From Leptasterias polaris (taxonomy: Eukaryota; Echinodermata; Asteroidea; Forcipulatida; Asteriidae), in contig JAZGTN010000061.1 of assembly GCA_037783415.1 (NCBI GenBank), positions 744,001-808,000 of the forward strand: DNA of 64,000 bases, given 5' to 3'. Shown here piece by piece: positions 10,073 through 21,967 of the stretch. Under the pieces are notes generated by a model. The model was not told where the DNA came from and did not search any database. It saw only the letters and a list, made by a program, of their open reading frames with translations. Each line of letters opens with the position of its first letter. Position 1 is the stretch's first letter. Position numbers and translations under genes: made by a program.

Positions 10073-13000
10073 GTAAGAAATTCATTCAATTCAAATTTTT
10101 ATGTTAAGAAAAATAAAATATTTTTATACGTAAATGTCGTCAGGCAAGAGTGTGGGGATTGTGTGAGGTGAACTTCTAGGTTTAAACAAAATTTAAGTAT
10201 TGAATGTCATAGAGACAAACATGTTGTCTATGTGGTGAAACAGCACCCACTCTGTAAAACACCTCAATAATAATTGTACGGTTTTCATCGCGCGTACTCA
10301 ATCGTTTAACGGGACCTTTCCTACGTACCGTGCGTATGATGAAGGAAACCATCATAACTCGGACTTCAACGGGTCTCAGCTTTCAAATTATTATATGCGT
10401 AAATTGCACACTCTATAATGAGCAAAACTCGTTCAAAGTCTGCTTTCTATGAATGATTTTGCTTATCAAATTTCTTCAGCATAAATGAGTTTGAAACAAG
10501 ACACTTGTTATGTACATCATTTGGCGTTTTAGCTGGTTGATCTGTTTGTGCTTAGTAACTTCACCTAAGCATGTTTAAATATACAATATATAATAGTTTG
10601 GTACGGTTTTGAGAATGACATTTAGGTTTGACCGTACCAGACACTGTGCACTGCACATTCATTTGTTTAATGCACATCGCAGATAGAACATTCAGCCGCG
10701 ATCTCCGGTATATCTTTTTAATATCATCCTGCTAAATACTAGTCCCGTTTGTGTAACAAATTGACTGTGTTTACATTTTGATAAAAATTGCAAACATACA
10801 AAAAAGTGCAGATAAGGCGAGGTTGCAGTTAGTGTGTGCCTACAGTGGAGCCGTGCGAGTTCCTAGGCCAAAGGTTGTATAACGATTCTGCCCGAGCCGT
10901 CCCAGTTTAACAAAGATATCGAGTTGTTACCATGTTACTAAAACAGTGTTCAAACACAATTAAATAATAAAATAAAGTTGATATGTAAATCGGAAGCTTT
11001 CTTGTCTGATCCCCATAACTGCGTGTATGCATTACAGTCCCTTCTGAGGGCATAACAAAAATATCCCCCAGTAGTAAGTTCTTTGTTCTCGGAAGGCAGT
11101 CGTGTACAAAAGAAATGAAGTTTGCTCCAACAATTTTTAAGTCCGTCTACAAAGGGAACAATGGGAGGGACAAAGGGAACAATAAGAGGGACACAGGAAC
11201 AGAAGGGCCCTCTTTTATAAAAGTTCTCTCGATTTTTGGTTGTCTTGGTTACAACAATATCTGTCCCAAATTGAGCAGTCAGTCTCTAGCCTCTAAGGAT
11301 CGTGGAGGGATGCTTATCAAGAAGCATCGGAACGTATTTTTAATTTTTTTTCTGTATTACGTTTTCGATTGGGGTGTTGTGTTTTTGGAATGTGGAAAAT
11401 CGTTTTAATAATTTGGTGCATCAGCTCAAACTGTCACACAGTGTACTGCAATGATTACTCACCGATTGCATGCCCTTGAAGTTAATGGACATTTTTCTAC
11501 CTTCGTCCATCATGGTTTCCAGCGTCTGACATTACGGGTTATCATTCCTCATAGTGGATTTAATTGCGAAATGAGTTTTAACGGAAATGTATACCTTTGG
11601 TAATTACTCCAAAAAATAATGACCATAAACTTACTTGGTAATATAATAAAACATTGTTAGAAACGACCCCTTTGAAGTAAAGTTTTAGATAATTTGTTAT
11701 TGTCACCCCAAATTTGAATTTGTGTTTTTCTTTCATTGTTTTCTTGCAACTTCGATGACCAATATTGAACCCAATTTTTCACATGTTTGTTATTTTATGC
11801 ATAATTGGACACAACAAGTCAGGACACTGGGTCTTTGACAATTATTAAAAGCTAAACCTGCCTTCAATTTATGAGCAACCTCAAACTACAAAGGCGTTAT
11901 TAATTACACAGACTTCGTCAGCTGCATTTGAGACCTTATAGTTTGCATAACGATCACGTGTCCCTGTTATACATTGATGAGAAATGGAGTTCCAATCTTT
12001 GTCACTATCTGGTACGGAGAGGTACGCAGCCATTTTGTGATTGGCTATTTATCTCCTATCTGTAGTGCAACAAACACACCAGAAATACGCCAATTATAAA
12101 AATAAAAAAACTACGAACCGGAGAGTTGTTTTCTCATTTTTTCCAAAATGGTAATCAGATTTCAAGTTAATAACTTGACAGAATCCAACCTGTTTGAGTG
12201 ACTTCAGTCGTGATGTAAACGTCTTTATACAACCGATGTTGTTAACCTTAAAGGGACACGTTGCCTTGGATTGGTCGAGTTGGTCTATAAAAAGCATTTG
12301 TAACAGTTTGTTATGAGATGCATATGGTTAGAAAGATGTTTTAAAAGTAGAATACAATGATCCACACAAATATGCCTCGAAATTGCGTGGTTTTCCTTTT
12401 ACATCGTGAACTAACACGGTCGGCCATTTATGGGAGTCAAATTTTTGATAGACCAACTCGCCCGATCCAAGGCAACGTGTCCCTTTAACTTGTTTTAACG
12501 ATTTGTTTTCGTATTATTTTTTTCTTGTACGTTTTCATGGACCAGTCATTAAAACTCGGCATTTCATGCAATTACGTTTGTGACACCGCCATTGGCATCA
12601 ACTGTATGTTGGTTAAAGTTTTCGTGGACTTTAGGAGCAAGTAAAACATCAACCCGGCATTTCATGCAATTACGTTTGTGACACCGCCATTGGCATCAAC
12701 TGTATGTTGGTTAAAGTTTTCGTGGACTTTAGGAGCTAGTAAAACATCAACCCGGCATTTCATGCAATTACGTTTGTGACACCGCCATTGGCATCAACTG
12801 TATGTTGGTTAAAGTTTTCGTGGACTTTAGGAGCTAGTAAAACATCGAGATTTGAGGCCGTTCTTTCATCACATTCGGTGATACTCGGTCATTTTAATCG
12901 TCCATGGCCGGCCCATCTCAAAAGCTAGGACCTACACAAACAAAACACAAAGTGAACACTATAAAGGCATCATTTACTGCCCATCAGAGTGAAGACTTCA

Positions 13001-16000
13001 CTGCTAGGTATGATGTCATACATTTCAATCACTTGGTACTTCTTGAACTGTTCAAGTCTTTCTTGACGGAAACATTAATTGCACCTTCTTTAATTACTTT
13101 TTGTCTTAATTATTGTATTTTGCCTTGAGTTCAAACCTTGTCAACCTCTTTACCAAGAAAGAGTCTCTGACGAGAATTAACATACCGTAACTCGATCCCA
13201 CATATTTCTTGCTCATAAAGGAGCCGTTCGTTTTTTCGTCGGCTGATTTGACAACTAATACAACAATCCACTTACCAGTAGAAAAATTGTGCATGGGGAT
13301 GCTACCTGCAACATAAAACTGAAAAAGAAGGAAAGGGTAAAAAACAAGGAACGTTAGCACCTCGTCATCTGGTGAATCTTTGCTTTATATACGATTATTT
13401 CTATATGTTTTATTTTAATTTTTTATTTATTTTATTTTATTGCAGCTTCTTCATTTTTACGAGTTATTTTTACGTTTATTTAATGAGTGATACCTTTTGA
13501 CTTTTACCCTCTGGTTTACACAGGCACAACACCTGAAACTCCTAATAGCGTGATCCTTCCACCACCCCCTCCACCCCCTCCCAACCCCCCACAAAACTAC
13601 CAGCGGGACGATGACGAGACCAAGGTAACAGAGCCTCCCGTGACCAAGAACCCACAGCCCATTGCTGAGCTGATTGAAACGGGAGGGAAAAAACTGATTG
13701 TTAACATCGAATTTAAATCGGTTTGTACTCACTAATGCGTCTTGTACTATTGGCTTAGACAGACTTGTTGAATCAATACAATACAAGTATACCAAAAGAG
13801 AAAAGAGAACTCGAATACCAAACGGGCACAAGGATACCGAAAGGGCTCCAGGTTATATATTTGGGCTCCATTGTACCAAATGGGCATAGATACTCAATTG
13901 GCTCCTGGATAACAAATGGGCACAGGATGCCAAATTGGCTCATCAGGGGTACCAAATGGGCACAGTGTACAAAATTGGCTCTTGGATAACAAATGGGCCC
14001 AGGATGCCAAATTGGCTCAGGGATACAATGAGCCTCAGGATACCAATGCGCTCAATGATATCAAAATAGGATACCAAACGGGCATGGGTCTGTGGGCTGA
14101 GGAAAGATAAAGAATATTATCATCTGGATCATTTAAATGAACTTAAACCTTTTTCAAATGAAATTATTTATATAGAAGATTACTTGATTTGATTTTCATC
14201 AGTTCTTCTCCACTTCTTACAGTTTGATGCTATGGAACAAGAAAGGTTTCAGATAATGATGAGCAATATTTCCAATGACTACTGTAAAACCAATGGAAAC
14301 TGCGAAGGAGACTTCAAAATGGTGGAGTAAGTCATTGCTTCATAAAACCTCTTGCCGGTTTGATCATTTTGTGTAACATATAGAACTATCAGTGACGATT
14401 GACGGTTCTACAGAGAAAAACATGTCTGCAAAATTGTTGAAACTGTTACTTTAGATTATTGTGTAAACCAGCACTAGTAGACCTCGATGTTGTTAACTGT
14501 CGGTAGTTTATACGGGAGTGAAAGTTCCCCGGGGAATTCTGTAAACAATTGCTCTGAACATTTAAATAATGCTTACGATTATTTACTTAGATTCATTGCC
14601 AAATATTACCGTAACATTTACGACTTTTGTTCTTTAAAATGCGGGAAAAACCGTAACTGCAACAAGAGAGGGAGAGAGACGGGAGGGCGCACATGACACA
14701 TCGAATGCCGTTTATAGACTAGTAGAATTTTGTAAACGGTACCCGTAAATTTTACGCCTGTTTTGCACCCATGCTACTTTTATAGGAAGTAATTGCAAAC
14801 GAAATTAAGTTGTGTAATTGAGCACCGTATTCCAATTACAGTGAAAATGATGTAATAGTGTACAACATAGATGCAGCAAAGACAGACAGAACGGCCGTGT
14901 CCTTCTATATCAAGAACCCTGACGCCCGTACGATGCTTACAATGACCACTGAACAGCTTGATAAGATGGTCGTCCAAGAAAGGGAAGCTATTGAGACAGC
15001 ACTTGGATACAAGTAAGGATTTCTGACCAATATTACCCAGGTTTCCTCCATCACTCTGCTACCTAACACCCGATGTTTAATATTCAACCCGGTCCGAGTT
15101 CCGCAGGGGTGAGGTGGGGGTGGGAATTGACCTTTTGTCATCCGTGGACCTCGGTCATCTTGTGAAGACATTGTACCTTAGATTTAGAAATGTTGTTTTT
15201 GATTCACGCAAAAGTGAACCTTGGAATTTGTCTACAGTTCAAACAATGTGCCCGATTAAAATTAACTAAGATTAAGTAAGACTTCAGGGTTAAGACTAAG
15301 ACTAATCTGTTGCTAGATTAAGCATTAATCAGATCCTCAGATGTTAAGGCTTAGAGCTTATTCCACTAACTGTTTGAATGCTGCATTTACTTTATTATAG
15401 TTATTCTAAATTGTAATCATTCAGGATTGATCTTGGTGATTTGGATGGTTTCCAACCATATACCAATGGGCTGCTACTGGAGTCTTGGAAAATAGCATTA
15501 CTGGCAGTGATTGGATTGTGCATATTGTTTGGAGCATTTGTTGCATGCGTGCATTTCAGGAACAAGAAGAGGTAAGCAATTAGGAATACACATCATTGAC
15601 TACCAGATCCATGGATTATCAGAGCGGGGGAGGGGCACACAAACTTTGAGGGCTAATTTCAAAGTTGAAAATTGTTCGCCTGCTGTTGTTTTGAGATGTG
15701 TTGATCGCGGAGTGTGATCCGGGCTCGCTTTAGGGCCCCAGGAAAACATCAAAATGAGATGTTCTCTCCCCTGGTGTAATCTAGGACATCTCAATCGTTT
15801 TAGAAGTTATTTTCTACTCATTTATACTTATAAATGTGATTTATTTATCGTTCAAAATGTTTGTTCGGTTGGTGGAAGTCAGTGGGGTGCGCACCCGCTG
15901 CGCCCACCCCTAAACCCCCTACTGACTGATAACTCCACTGTAACACTAAACTTGCATCCAAGAAATGTCACTAACCCAATGTCATTTGAGCTCTAACTGT

Positions 16001-19000
16001 TGCTCTGCAAATTTCTTCGTAAGAAAAAAACCTATAAAGGGTACTATAGTTGCAACAATACAAACATAATGACATTTTGGCTGGTTATCTAGTAATTTTT
16101 GTTAAGCAATAATTATGTTCTGTGTTAAGCAAGTTTGTGCCCTCTTTGCTTTATGAATTTTACGGGACCTAGATCCACAAAACCTTGGGCCGGTTTTAAA
16201 GAGCTGAATGAACAATCAAACTGATAATATCGGGTTGTCTGGTGTGATAATTGAATGTTAGAGGATAGGGAAACATTTCACCTAAAACAGTGACAATAAT
16301 GAAATATTTTTTCCAGAGATACCAAACTGACTTTTGATGATTTGGAGTTGCAAGCTTCAAGCAATCCAGTCAAAGTGTTACCAGTTGATCCGCCTACTTC
16401 AGGATTGAAATCTCTCAAGAAGACCATGGTAGATTCCTCAACCAATGTGTATCAATCCGAGATCTTAGCTGAGACAAAGAGTGTCTTCATCAAAAACAAA
16501 CCATCTGGAAATAAAGATGTAGACAGTGTTCAGCAATATGCAGTAATCAATGACGTATGTGACTTTTTGTTTATTTAAACACTCATTTTTTGTTTATTGT
16601 TAGCACGTAGTGTTCTTTCCCTCGATCATCGGATCATTTAGAGTTACTTTCGAAACCATCTGAACTCCCCCATTATTGTTAGTCATTCATAAATTTGTGT
16701 ATTATTTCGAAATTTGTTCACTCCAAGCAAATGTCAGTTAAGGCCTATTTCATTAAGTAAAACTTTGTGGTTGTTTTTGTTGTTATTATTGTTGGGTTTT
16801 CTTTTGACGTTAAAAGAGTGCTCAGAGTTGGAGTGGAAATTCATGGATTAATGTTTCTTTAGTTCTGTTTAAGGGAATGCTGCATCCCTTAGGGAATGCT
16901 ACTCTTAAACTGTAACATTCCCAACGCGAGTTTCACAAAGCACTAACATTCATCTCAATATGAGTTGTCAATATCACCATAGTGATCTGTATTGTGACAT
17001 CACACTTTCTTTAGTAAGATGAACTCTTCTCTCAATGCTGATGTATTAAACTGTCACCAACTACCCACACTCTCTTAATGGAGGGTTAAAAGTGGGTCAG
17101 GTTTAATGGTAACTAGACCCCTGTGGGGTTAGCACTACAAGCAACGTGAATTGTGAACCATTGGACTGACGTCACGCGCAGATGGTGCGTGTCTGAAAAG
17201 CACGTGCGTCACCTGAAATACACACTGCGTGCACAGGAACACACCCAATATGGCGCAAGAGAGATCTGCCGTGGAGATGACGTCAGGTGAATCGTGCCAA
17301 TAGAAGCAATTAAATTTCCAAGTTTAATAAACCCTTATTTTATTTAATTTTTAAGGACAAGTCTCAATAACCCGGTGGCAATTAATTGTATTTATTTCAC
17401 CTTGTGCTTAAAAGCAGTAATTAACAGATGAAACCTTGATATGAAGATGTTTGTGAGCTGCTACTTAGTTATGTTCCCTTCTGGTTTTGTGTGTAGGGCC
17501 TAAGGCACAACATTTTCAAGAACCAGCACCTAAAATTGCGTGCCAACTACCAAAACCATACACGAGGTTACATAATTCTCTCCCTTAATTACACCACGCT
17601 GTGCATAATTGTTCATTAAATCGACTAATTACTATGATGAGCCGAGTAGTGAGGAATGCACAAACCCTTCCATTCGAACATTGGCTAAAAATAACAGTCC
17701 TGTCAAATTCACGCACGTGTCCATTTATTGGACCCACGTGATCCTTGCTCAAGAGCTTTAGAAGAAGTTAAGAAAAGTTTCGTTCTTGAAGAAGTTACTA
17801 TTTTGAAGCACCGAAAGTTGATGAGATACCATTTAATAAAATAAGTTACAAAAATGTACAATTATAGGGCCTAATGTTGGAATATTTCGACTTTCTTTCG
17901 GTAGATATACATCCATTCAAATCTCAATTTATGAAAGAAACTAGTAAAAGCTAAAAACAATACTTAAATTCACCCATTTAAGGCAGTCATCATTGCAAAC
18001 CAATTGACTTAATACGGCAGATGTCTTCATAATTATATTAAGTCGCACCTTTTTACAAAGGTTATAGGGCACGGGTGGCTGGTTTTTTTTCCTAGAATTG
18101 TTTGTTAATCTTGTCAACAAACCAACGGATATCTGTGATAACACGTCCATTATGGATGATTTGTAAATAAGTTATTTTCTTTAATTTGACAGCAAAGCAA
18201 GCAAGAAAATGAAGATGAGCAGCCAGCATCTCCTAACTCCTTCGTTGTGACAGCTGAGATTGCTTCGTCCTCATCTAATGACAGTGGTTCAGAGGGAGAA
18301 CCTCCTTCACCAAGCAACGTCATGAAACCACCAGACTATGAGGAAGTGGCAATAGGTAATAAACCACATTGGGGTGCATTATGACAGTGGTTAGACTGAA
18401 AGGCTTGCAATTGCAAGGTGGGTTTGAAACCCTACCACCAACCGATGATTTCACAATGACTAGAATAAGTGTTGCCGTCTAGTACTATATCACAGTTTCT
18501 TGATTTGTGCTGTTCATATTTATCGACATAAAACCAATGTTTGTATGAGCGAGGTTGGCTGTTGTCAGCTTGACGGGAAGATCTTCCACACAACCAAAAA
18601 TGTATAATGTAAATCCTCAGTGAATTTGGGTTGGCGTTATCCTCTTTTAAAAGACTCAACAATTATTCATGAACAATCCCGAAAGCCTCTGTATATAATA
18701 ATTTCCAAATCCCTTTTAAATTATAACCATAAACATCTTTGTTTACAAGATGGCAAGACGTTGACTAAATCACCGACGAATGAGCCCGTCAATGATGAGG
18801 ATTTGCCTCCACCACCGCCTCCCGAAGATGACTCCCCTGCAGCATCATCAGATGAGTTACCTCCTCCCCCACCCGAGACAAAGGAGGCTGAAGAGTCCCC
18901 AGAATCCTCCATGAAGGAAGCGGCAGAGGTTGTGGGTGAATTGGAAAACCTCGTTGCTGACCAATCGAAGTGAGTACTGCGCTTTAGAAAGCTTCTATGT

Positions 19001-20557
19001 ATAGGCGTGATATGTGGCATGGTGTACCCCCACCCCTCCTATAGACTGTGCAAGTCTCGCGCGCATTCGAACTTCCGGGACCATAGTGGTCCCAACCATA
19101 TGGAGTTTTACGTGGGCGAGATTTTGTTTCGTCAATTATTTTAGTTTAACGTAGTTTATGACCTAGAAAATTATACATGTTGTTGGGAATTTAATACTAA
19201 GTGATAACAAAATATGAAAGTAAAACCAATTCAACAATATAACGAAGATAACCCAAGAATTAAACTTGACCTCAGCTTCCGGTTATTGCAAAAAATTAAG
19301 AATTTCGTGCTCACCTCCGATCATAAAACTTATGTAAAAGCTTGTTTTGGATGCGCAATTATAATCGCCAGATGCTGTAATTGCAAAGCGAACCCTTTTC
19401 ATTGCAGTCTATGGTGTTGAGGCGTCAGCATTCCTCTTTAAACTGCGATACGGGTCAATTTAAAACCTGTTTGACCTTCACGAATCTGCGTAAGTGGTTT
19501 CTAAAAAGTTAACATCAAAAAAGCATCCTTGTCCCAGAGTTTTAATTTGTTTTTAATAATAATTAACACACTTTGGCGTATTTTTTTTAAAAGCTAAAAC
19601 TAATTTCATAAAATTGTAATGATTTATTTTTGTTGTTCAGATTTTGTCATGAGATATAATTTAAAACAAAGATTTGATTTCAGAAATAAAAATGTTCTCG
19701 TTTGACGTGTTTTCTCGTTCGGATACGCGCGAGACTTGCACAGTCTATTGTGTCTTGATAGTGTTATGGGAATCTCGGGCAATCTTTAGAGGATTTTAGG
19801 GGGGGTACTTCTGTACAAGAGGAAAAGAGTGTGTTGGAGCATGGGAACATTTTATGTTTTATTTTTTATTTATTTATTTTATTATTTTGTTGTATTTAAT
19901 TTACTTATTTTCTTTTTGGGGGGCACCCTCTGCCACAAAACGGGTATGGTATGTGCAAAGGACACCGTACATGAACTCGATACCAATCATAATTTATTGT
20001 GTTATTAGATGCAGAATTTTCACAAATGCTGTTTCAGCCCATGTATCTATCACCTTTATAAAACTTCCTGGGCTATTAAGACTACATTTCACTCATTGGC
20101 ATTTCCACACCAAAAGACTATTCTTCCTTCAGCTACTAAGCTGAGTGCTAAGCAAAGACAACTTCTGCTTACCAGCAAAAGATTGCCAGTCAAAATAGCA
20201 TTATCCCTGTTATAAAAGGTTGATTCCCGTCTAAGTCATGCTAGATTTATAAATTTGAAAAAAATATAAAAATAAACAAACAAACAAACAAACAACCCCA
20301 CAAACACGCAAACAAACAAACAAACAACCCAACAAACAAACAAACAACCTTACACATACACAATCCTCTTTAACATCAAATAGTGTTCTATCATTCCAGC
20401 CCCTGTAATAAGCCCCTATAATATATTTACGACTGACGATGTTCTTTTATGTTCCTTTATGTTCGTATACAGAAACGAGTCTGACAAACAAGGCTTAGAT
20501 AATTCCGGATTTGATACAGTTGTTGGGAACGACGGCGAACCATCAACGGAGCTTTAA
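10006..20557 (+). CDS. Single-pass membrane protein with SEA-like domain and adaptor-binding tail (463 aa)
   Basis: Nine exons: 10006-10072, 13524-13720, 14223-14326, 14842-15012, 15425-15571, 16317-16554, 18193-18355, 18750-18969, 20473-20557. They sum to 1392 nt (463 codons plus TAA), with every junction GT-AG and in phase. Residues 1-22 are a signal peptide; a Pro8 run (35-42) leads into a compact alternating strand/helix domain (about 78-190) with two close cysteines (CKTNGNC), read as SEA-like although no GSVVV cleavage motif is seen. The membrane segment is about 203-222, followed by RNKKR stop-transfer residues. The tail has a PPDY motif (354-357, WW/Nedd4-type ligand), two acidic-flanked LPPPP motifs (about 381-387 and 399-404, Ena/VASP EVH1-type ligands) and ends in STEL, a class I PDZ ligand. 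The layout recalls KIAA1549/UPF0606-type proteins, but I cannot assign orthology. Confidence 0.85.
12248..12488. mobile_element. TTAA-bounded MITE, about 40-bp inverted ends
   Basis: Left end starts TTAAAGGGACACGTTGCCTT and continues into GGTCGAGTTGGTCTAT; the right end is its reverse complement, with ATAGACCAACTCG and CGTGTCCCTTTAA. The 241-bp unit is bounded by TTAA on both sides, the target used by piggyBac-like transposases. Non-coding. Confidence 0.85.
12555..12848 (+). repeat. 98-bp tandem repeat, three copies
   Basis: Three nearly identical units with GGCATTTCATGCAATTACG starting at 12558, 12656 and 12754. Differences are few (CTCGG versus CCCGG, GCAAG versus GCTAG), so the duplication is recent. 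It lies in intron 1. Confidence 0.9.
13524..13720 (+). CDS. Membrane protein exon 2
   Basis: Acceptor TTTACACAG; encodes the Pro-rich linker and the first strand of the SEA-like domain (KKLIVNIEFKS). Donor TCG|GTTTGT, phase 0. Confidence 0.8.
13790..14090 (+). repeat. Degenerate minisatellite in intron 2
   Basis: Alternating units of about 16-18 bp of two types, like GGATACCAAATGGGCACA and GGATGCCAAATTGGCTC, repeated with many changes. The dimer GGATAACAAATGGG...GGATGCCAAATTGGCTC recurs at about 13911 and 13984. Located just after exon 2. Confidence 0.75.
14223..14326 (+). CDS. Membrane protein exon 3
   Basis: Acceptor CTTCTTACAG; encodes the first helix (DAMEQERFQIMMSNIS) and the cysteine pair. 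Donor GGA|GTAAGT, phase 2. Confidence 0.82.
14842..15012 (+). CDS. Membrane protein exon 4
   Basis: Acceptor CAATTACAG; two strands (VIVYNID, AVSFYIK) and a second helix (TEQLDKMVVQEREAIETAL). Donor CAA|GTAAGG, phase 2. Confidence 0.82.
15425..15571 (+). CDS. Membrane protein exon 5 (transmembrane)
   Basis: Acceptor AATCATTCAG; last strand of the SEA-like domain, the hydrophobic helix IALLAVIGLCILFGAFVAC and the basic RNKKR stop-transfer signal. Donor AGAG|GTAAGC, phase 2. Confidence 0.85.
15572..16316 (+). other. Intron 5 of the membrane-protein gene
   Basis: No bounded repeat or RNA gene recognised. Open frames here on both strands run through the splice sites of the flanking exons and are not separate genes. 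Confidence 0.5.
16317..16554 (+). CDS. Membrane protein exon 6
   Basis: Acceptor TTTTTTCCAG; juxtamembrane cytoplasmic segment rich in Ser, Lys and Asp. Donor GAC|GTATGT, phase 0. Confidence 0.8.
16555..18192 (+). other. Intron 6 of the membrane-protein gene
   Basis: Holds a partial MITE copy (16925-17030) and an unassigned GC-richer stretch at 17160-17300 containing TGACGTCA-like and CACGTG-like sites. No coding exon recognised. Confidence 0.5.
16925..17030. mobile_element. Partial MITE copy related to 60475-60625
   Basis: TTTCACAAAGCACTAA, ATTCATCT, GAGTTGTCA and TGTGACATCACACTTT occur in the order expected for the reverse complement of the element at 60475-60625. The second inverted end is not intact here. 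Confidence 0.6.
18193..18355 (+). CDS. Membrane protein exon 7 (PPxY)
   Basis: Acceptor TAATTTGACAG; Ser/Glu-rich segment ending KPPDYEEVAI, which holds the PPxY motif. Donor ATAG|GTAATA, phase 1. Confidence 0.8.
18750..18969 (+). CDS. Membrane protein exon 8 (two LPPPP motifs)
   Basis: Acceptor TTTGTTTACAAG; encodes EDLPPPPPPEDD and DELPPPPPET, then an acidic, probably helical stretch. Donor CGAA|GTGAGT, phase 2. Confidence 0.8.
19042..19747. mobile_element. 706-bp DNA element with 31-bp inverted ends
   Basis: Left end TAGACTGTGCAAGTCTCGCG; the right end is its reverse complement, matching about 28 of 31 positions. An internal GGGACCATAGTGGTCCC palindrome follows the left end. Located in intron 8. 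It belongs to the family with shorter copies at 33431, 44938 and 60152. No transposase frame inside, so non-autonomous. Confidence 0.82.
20272..20345 (+). repeat. (CAAA)n microsatellite
   Basis: Repeated CAAA units, interrupted by CCCCA and ACGC, in intron 8, about 130 bp before exon 9. Confidence 0.9.
20473..20557 (+). CDS. Membrane protein exon 9 (PDZ ligand, stop)
   Basis: Acceptor TTCGTATACAG; short terminal exon ending GEPSTEL followed by TAA. Confidence 0.78.
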
Positions 20558-20688
20558 ACTTCAGTTCATTGCATTACTATAGGTTATTAACACAGATATT
20601 TAGAGTATACTTAAATTTATTCATTACTTGGTTAAAATCTTGGTTTAAATCAGGTGGCAATACGCCTCTCTTAATATTTATGCTTGAG

Positions 20689-20790
20689 TACGTCACAATT
20701 CTAACCCAAAACGAGGCCATAGGCGCAGCCACTGCAAGCGGACGTGCGCCTAGTATATAGCCTCATTTTGAGTAAGAATTATGACGTCAT
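20689..20790. mobile_element. Foldback MITE about 100 bp
   Basis: Left arm ACGTCACAATTCTAACCC then AAAACGAGGC; the right arm is the imperfect reverse complement (GCCTCATTTTGAGT, AAGAATTATGACGT). The arms nearly meet, so the element would fold on itself. It sits in the 3' UTR or flank of the membrane-protein gene. Confidence 0.65.
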
Positions 20791-20892
20791 GCATGAATAT
20801 TAAGAGAAGGCGTATTGATATTCATTAGGAACAATACGGAGGACTAGCAATACAGTGCGCCGCCTAGAGTTTGCCTGCTGAGACCATTTACA

Positions 20893-20898
20893 AATAAA
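20893..20898 (+). terminator. Candidate polyadenylation signal of the membrane-protein gene
   Basis: AATAAA 336 bp after the stop; a second AATAAA lies at 21250-21255. Which is used cannot be told from sequence. Confidence 0.4.
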
Positions 20899-21743
20899 TG
20901 CAGTGCGCATTATCAGTTAATTTACAATGTAGGCAAAAGTATTCCCAAGCCTCACATGTAATAGGCCTATTGTTACAAATGTTTTCAAAGATTAAACTGA
21001 ATATGTAAGTTAGAAGGAAGTTTCACGTTCAACCAACTCAAGGTACACAATGTATCGGTTAGTTGAGTTGTCGAGTTGTTTCCATGCGCAGTGAAATATT
21101 TATTTATTTTCCAGCTGGGCAGACACTTCGTGGCCACTGTATTCTGAGCCTTCTGGTAACGGTTGAAACTACCGTGTAACCTTTGTTTTCCCCAAAAACC
21201 GTGTACATTCCATGGCATTTCCTGCCAGGCAAGTTACTACACTGGTCATAATAAATGGACAATTTAATATTTTTTATCATAATTTCCTCATAAATTCAAG
21301 ACTTATAAATTATAACAGCTGAACAAGTTTTAAAATGGGCCCCTTCCTTCATATCAAAAGTTGATACAAATCAGACATTGCAATCGCCACAAAATATCAG
21401 ATTATGTTTTCTTCCATCCTATGTACACATTGTGCCTGCAGGAAGTCCAGGCTCTGTGGCTCTACTGTAAACAAGGAATGTCAAAGGTCACTTGGTCTAT
21501 TAATCCAGTTATTACCAAATGTGTATCATAGTTTTCTTTTCAACTGACAGAAAACAAACATTTATATTTTATCCTTAAAATCTGTGATTTTAAAGTACGT
21601 TTTGATAAAACATTATAATGTTTATATTAGATTGAAAATAGCTTTTGTATATTATGTTAATTGACAAAATTGTAAAAAATATGTTAATGCATTTTCATTC
21701 AATTTGTTTAAGTTTTGGAAGCTTAGTTACTTTTAAACCGTTA

Positions 21744-21967
21744 TACGGAGCTCTGGAAGTACCATCCAGTTGGTTGAGATCCTGATATAACTTACTGCTC
21801 TCGGATAGTCGACATTTTACTTTCATGATGTCGACGTCGTAAGATAAAATAAAGCGGGAAGACGACATCTTACTTTACGATGACGTCATCTTACGTTTAT
21901 GATGTCATCATCCTGCAGTATTATCTCAGGATCTCAATATGTTGGATGGCACTTCCAGAGCTCCGTA
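21744..21967. mobile_element. 224-bp inverted-repeat MITE with internal GATGTC array
   Basis: Ends TACGGAGCTCTGGAAGT and ACTTCCAGAGCTCCGTA are exact inverted copies; homology continues inward (CCATCCA...TTGAGATCCTGA). Between the arms are several ATGTCGACGTCGTAAGAT / GATGACGTCATCTTAC-type units. TA at both ends suggests TA target duplication. Confidence 0.82.

Larger units (their letters stand above)
10073..13523 (+). other. Intron 1 of the membrane-protein gene
   Basis: A 3.45-kb intron holding a TTAA-flanked MITE (12248-12488) and a three-copy 98-bp tandem repeat (12555-12848). No further exon with fitting phase was recognised, but a small one cannot be excluded. Confidence 0.6.

Noticed and set aside
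11115..11408. 97-codon plus-strand frame in intron 1 of the membrane-protein gene
   Set aside because: Low-complexity, no splice sites of fitting phase, and exon 1 joins exon 2 in frame without it.
13457..13831. Minus-strand 124-codon frame
   Set aside because: It overlaps exon 2 of the membrane-protein gene antisense and has no independent support.
18721..19020. Minus-strand glycine/serine-rich frame
   Set aside because: It is the antisense shadow of the proline-rich exon 8 of the membrane-protein gene.
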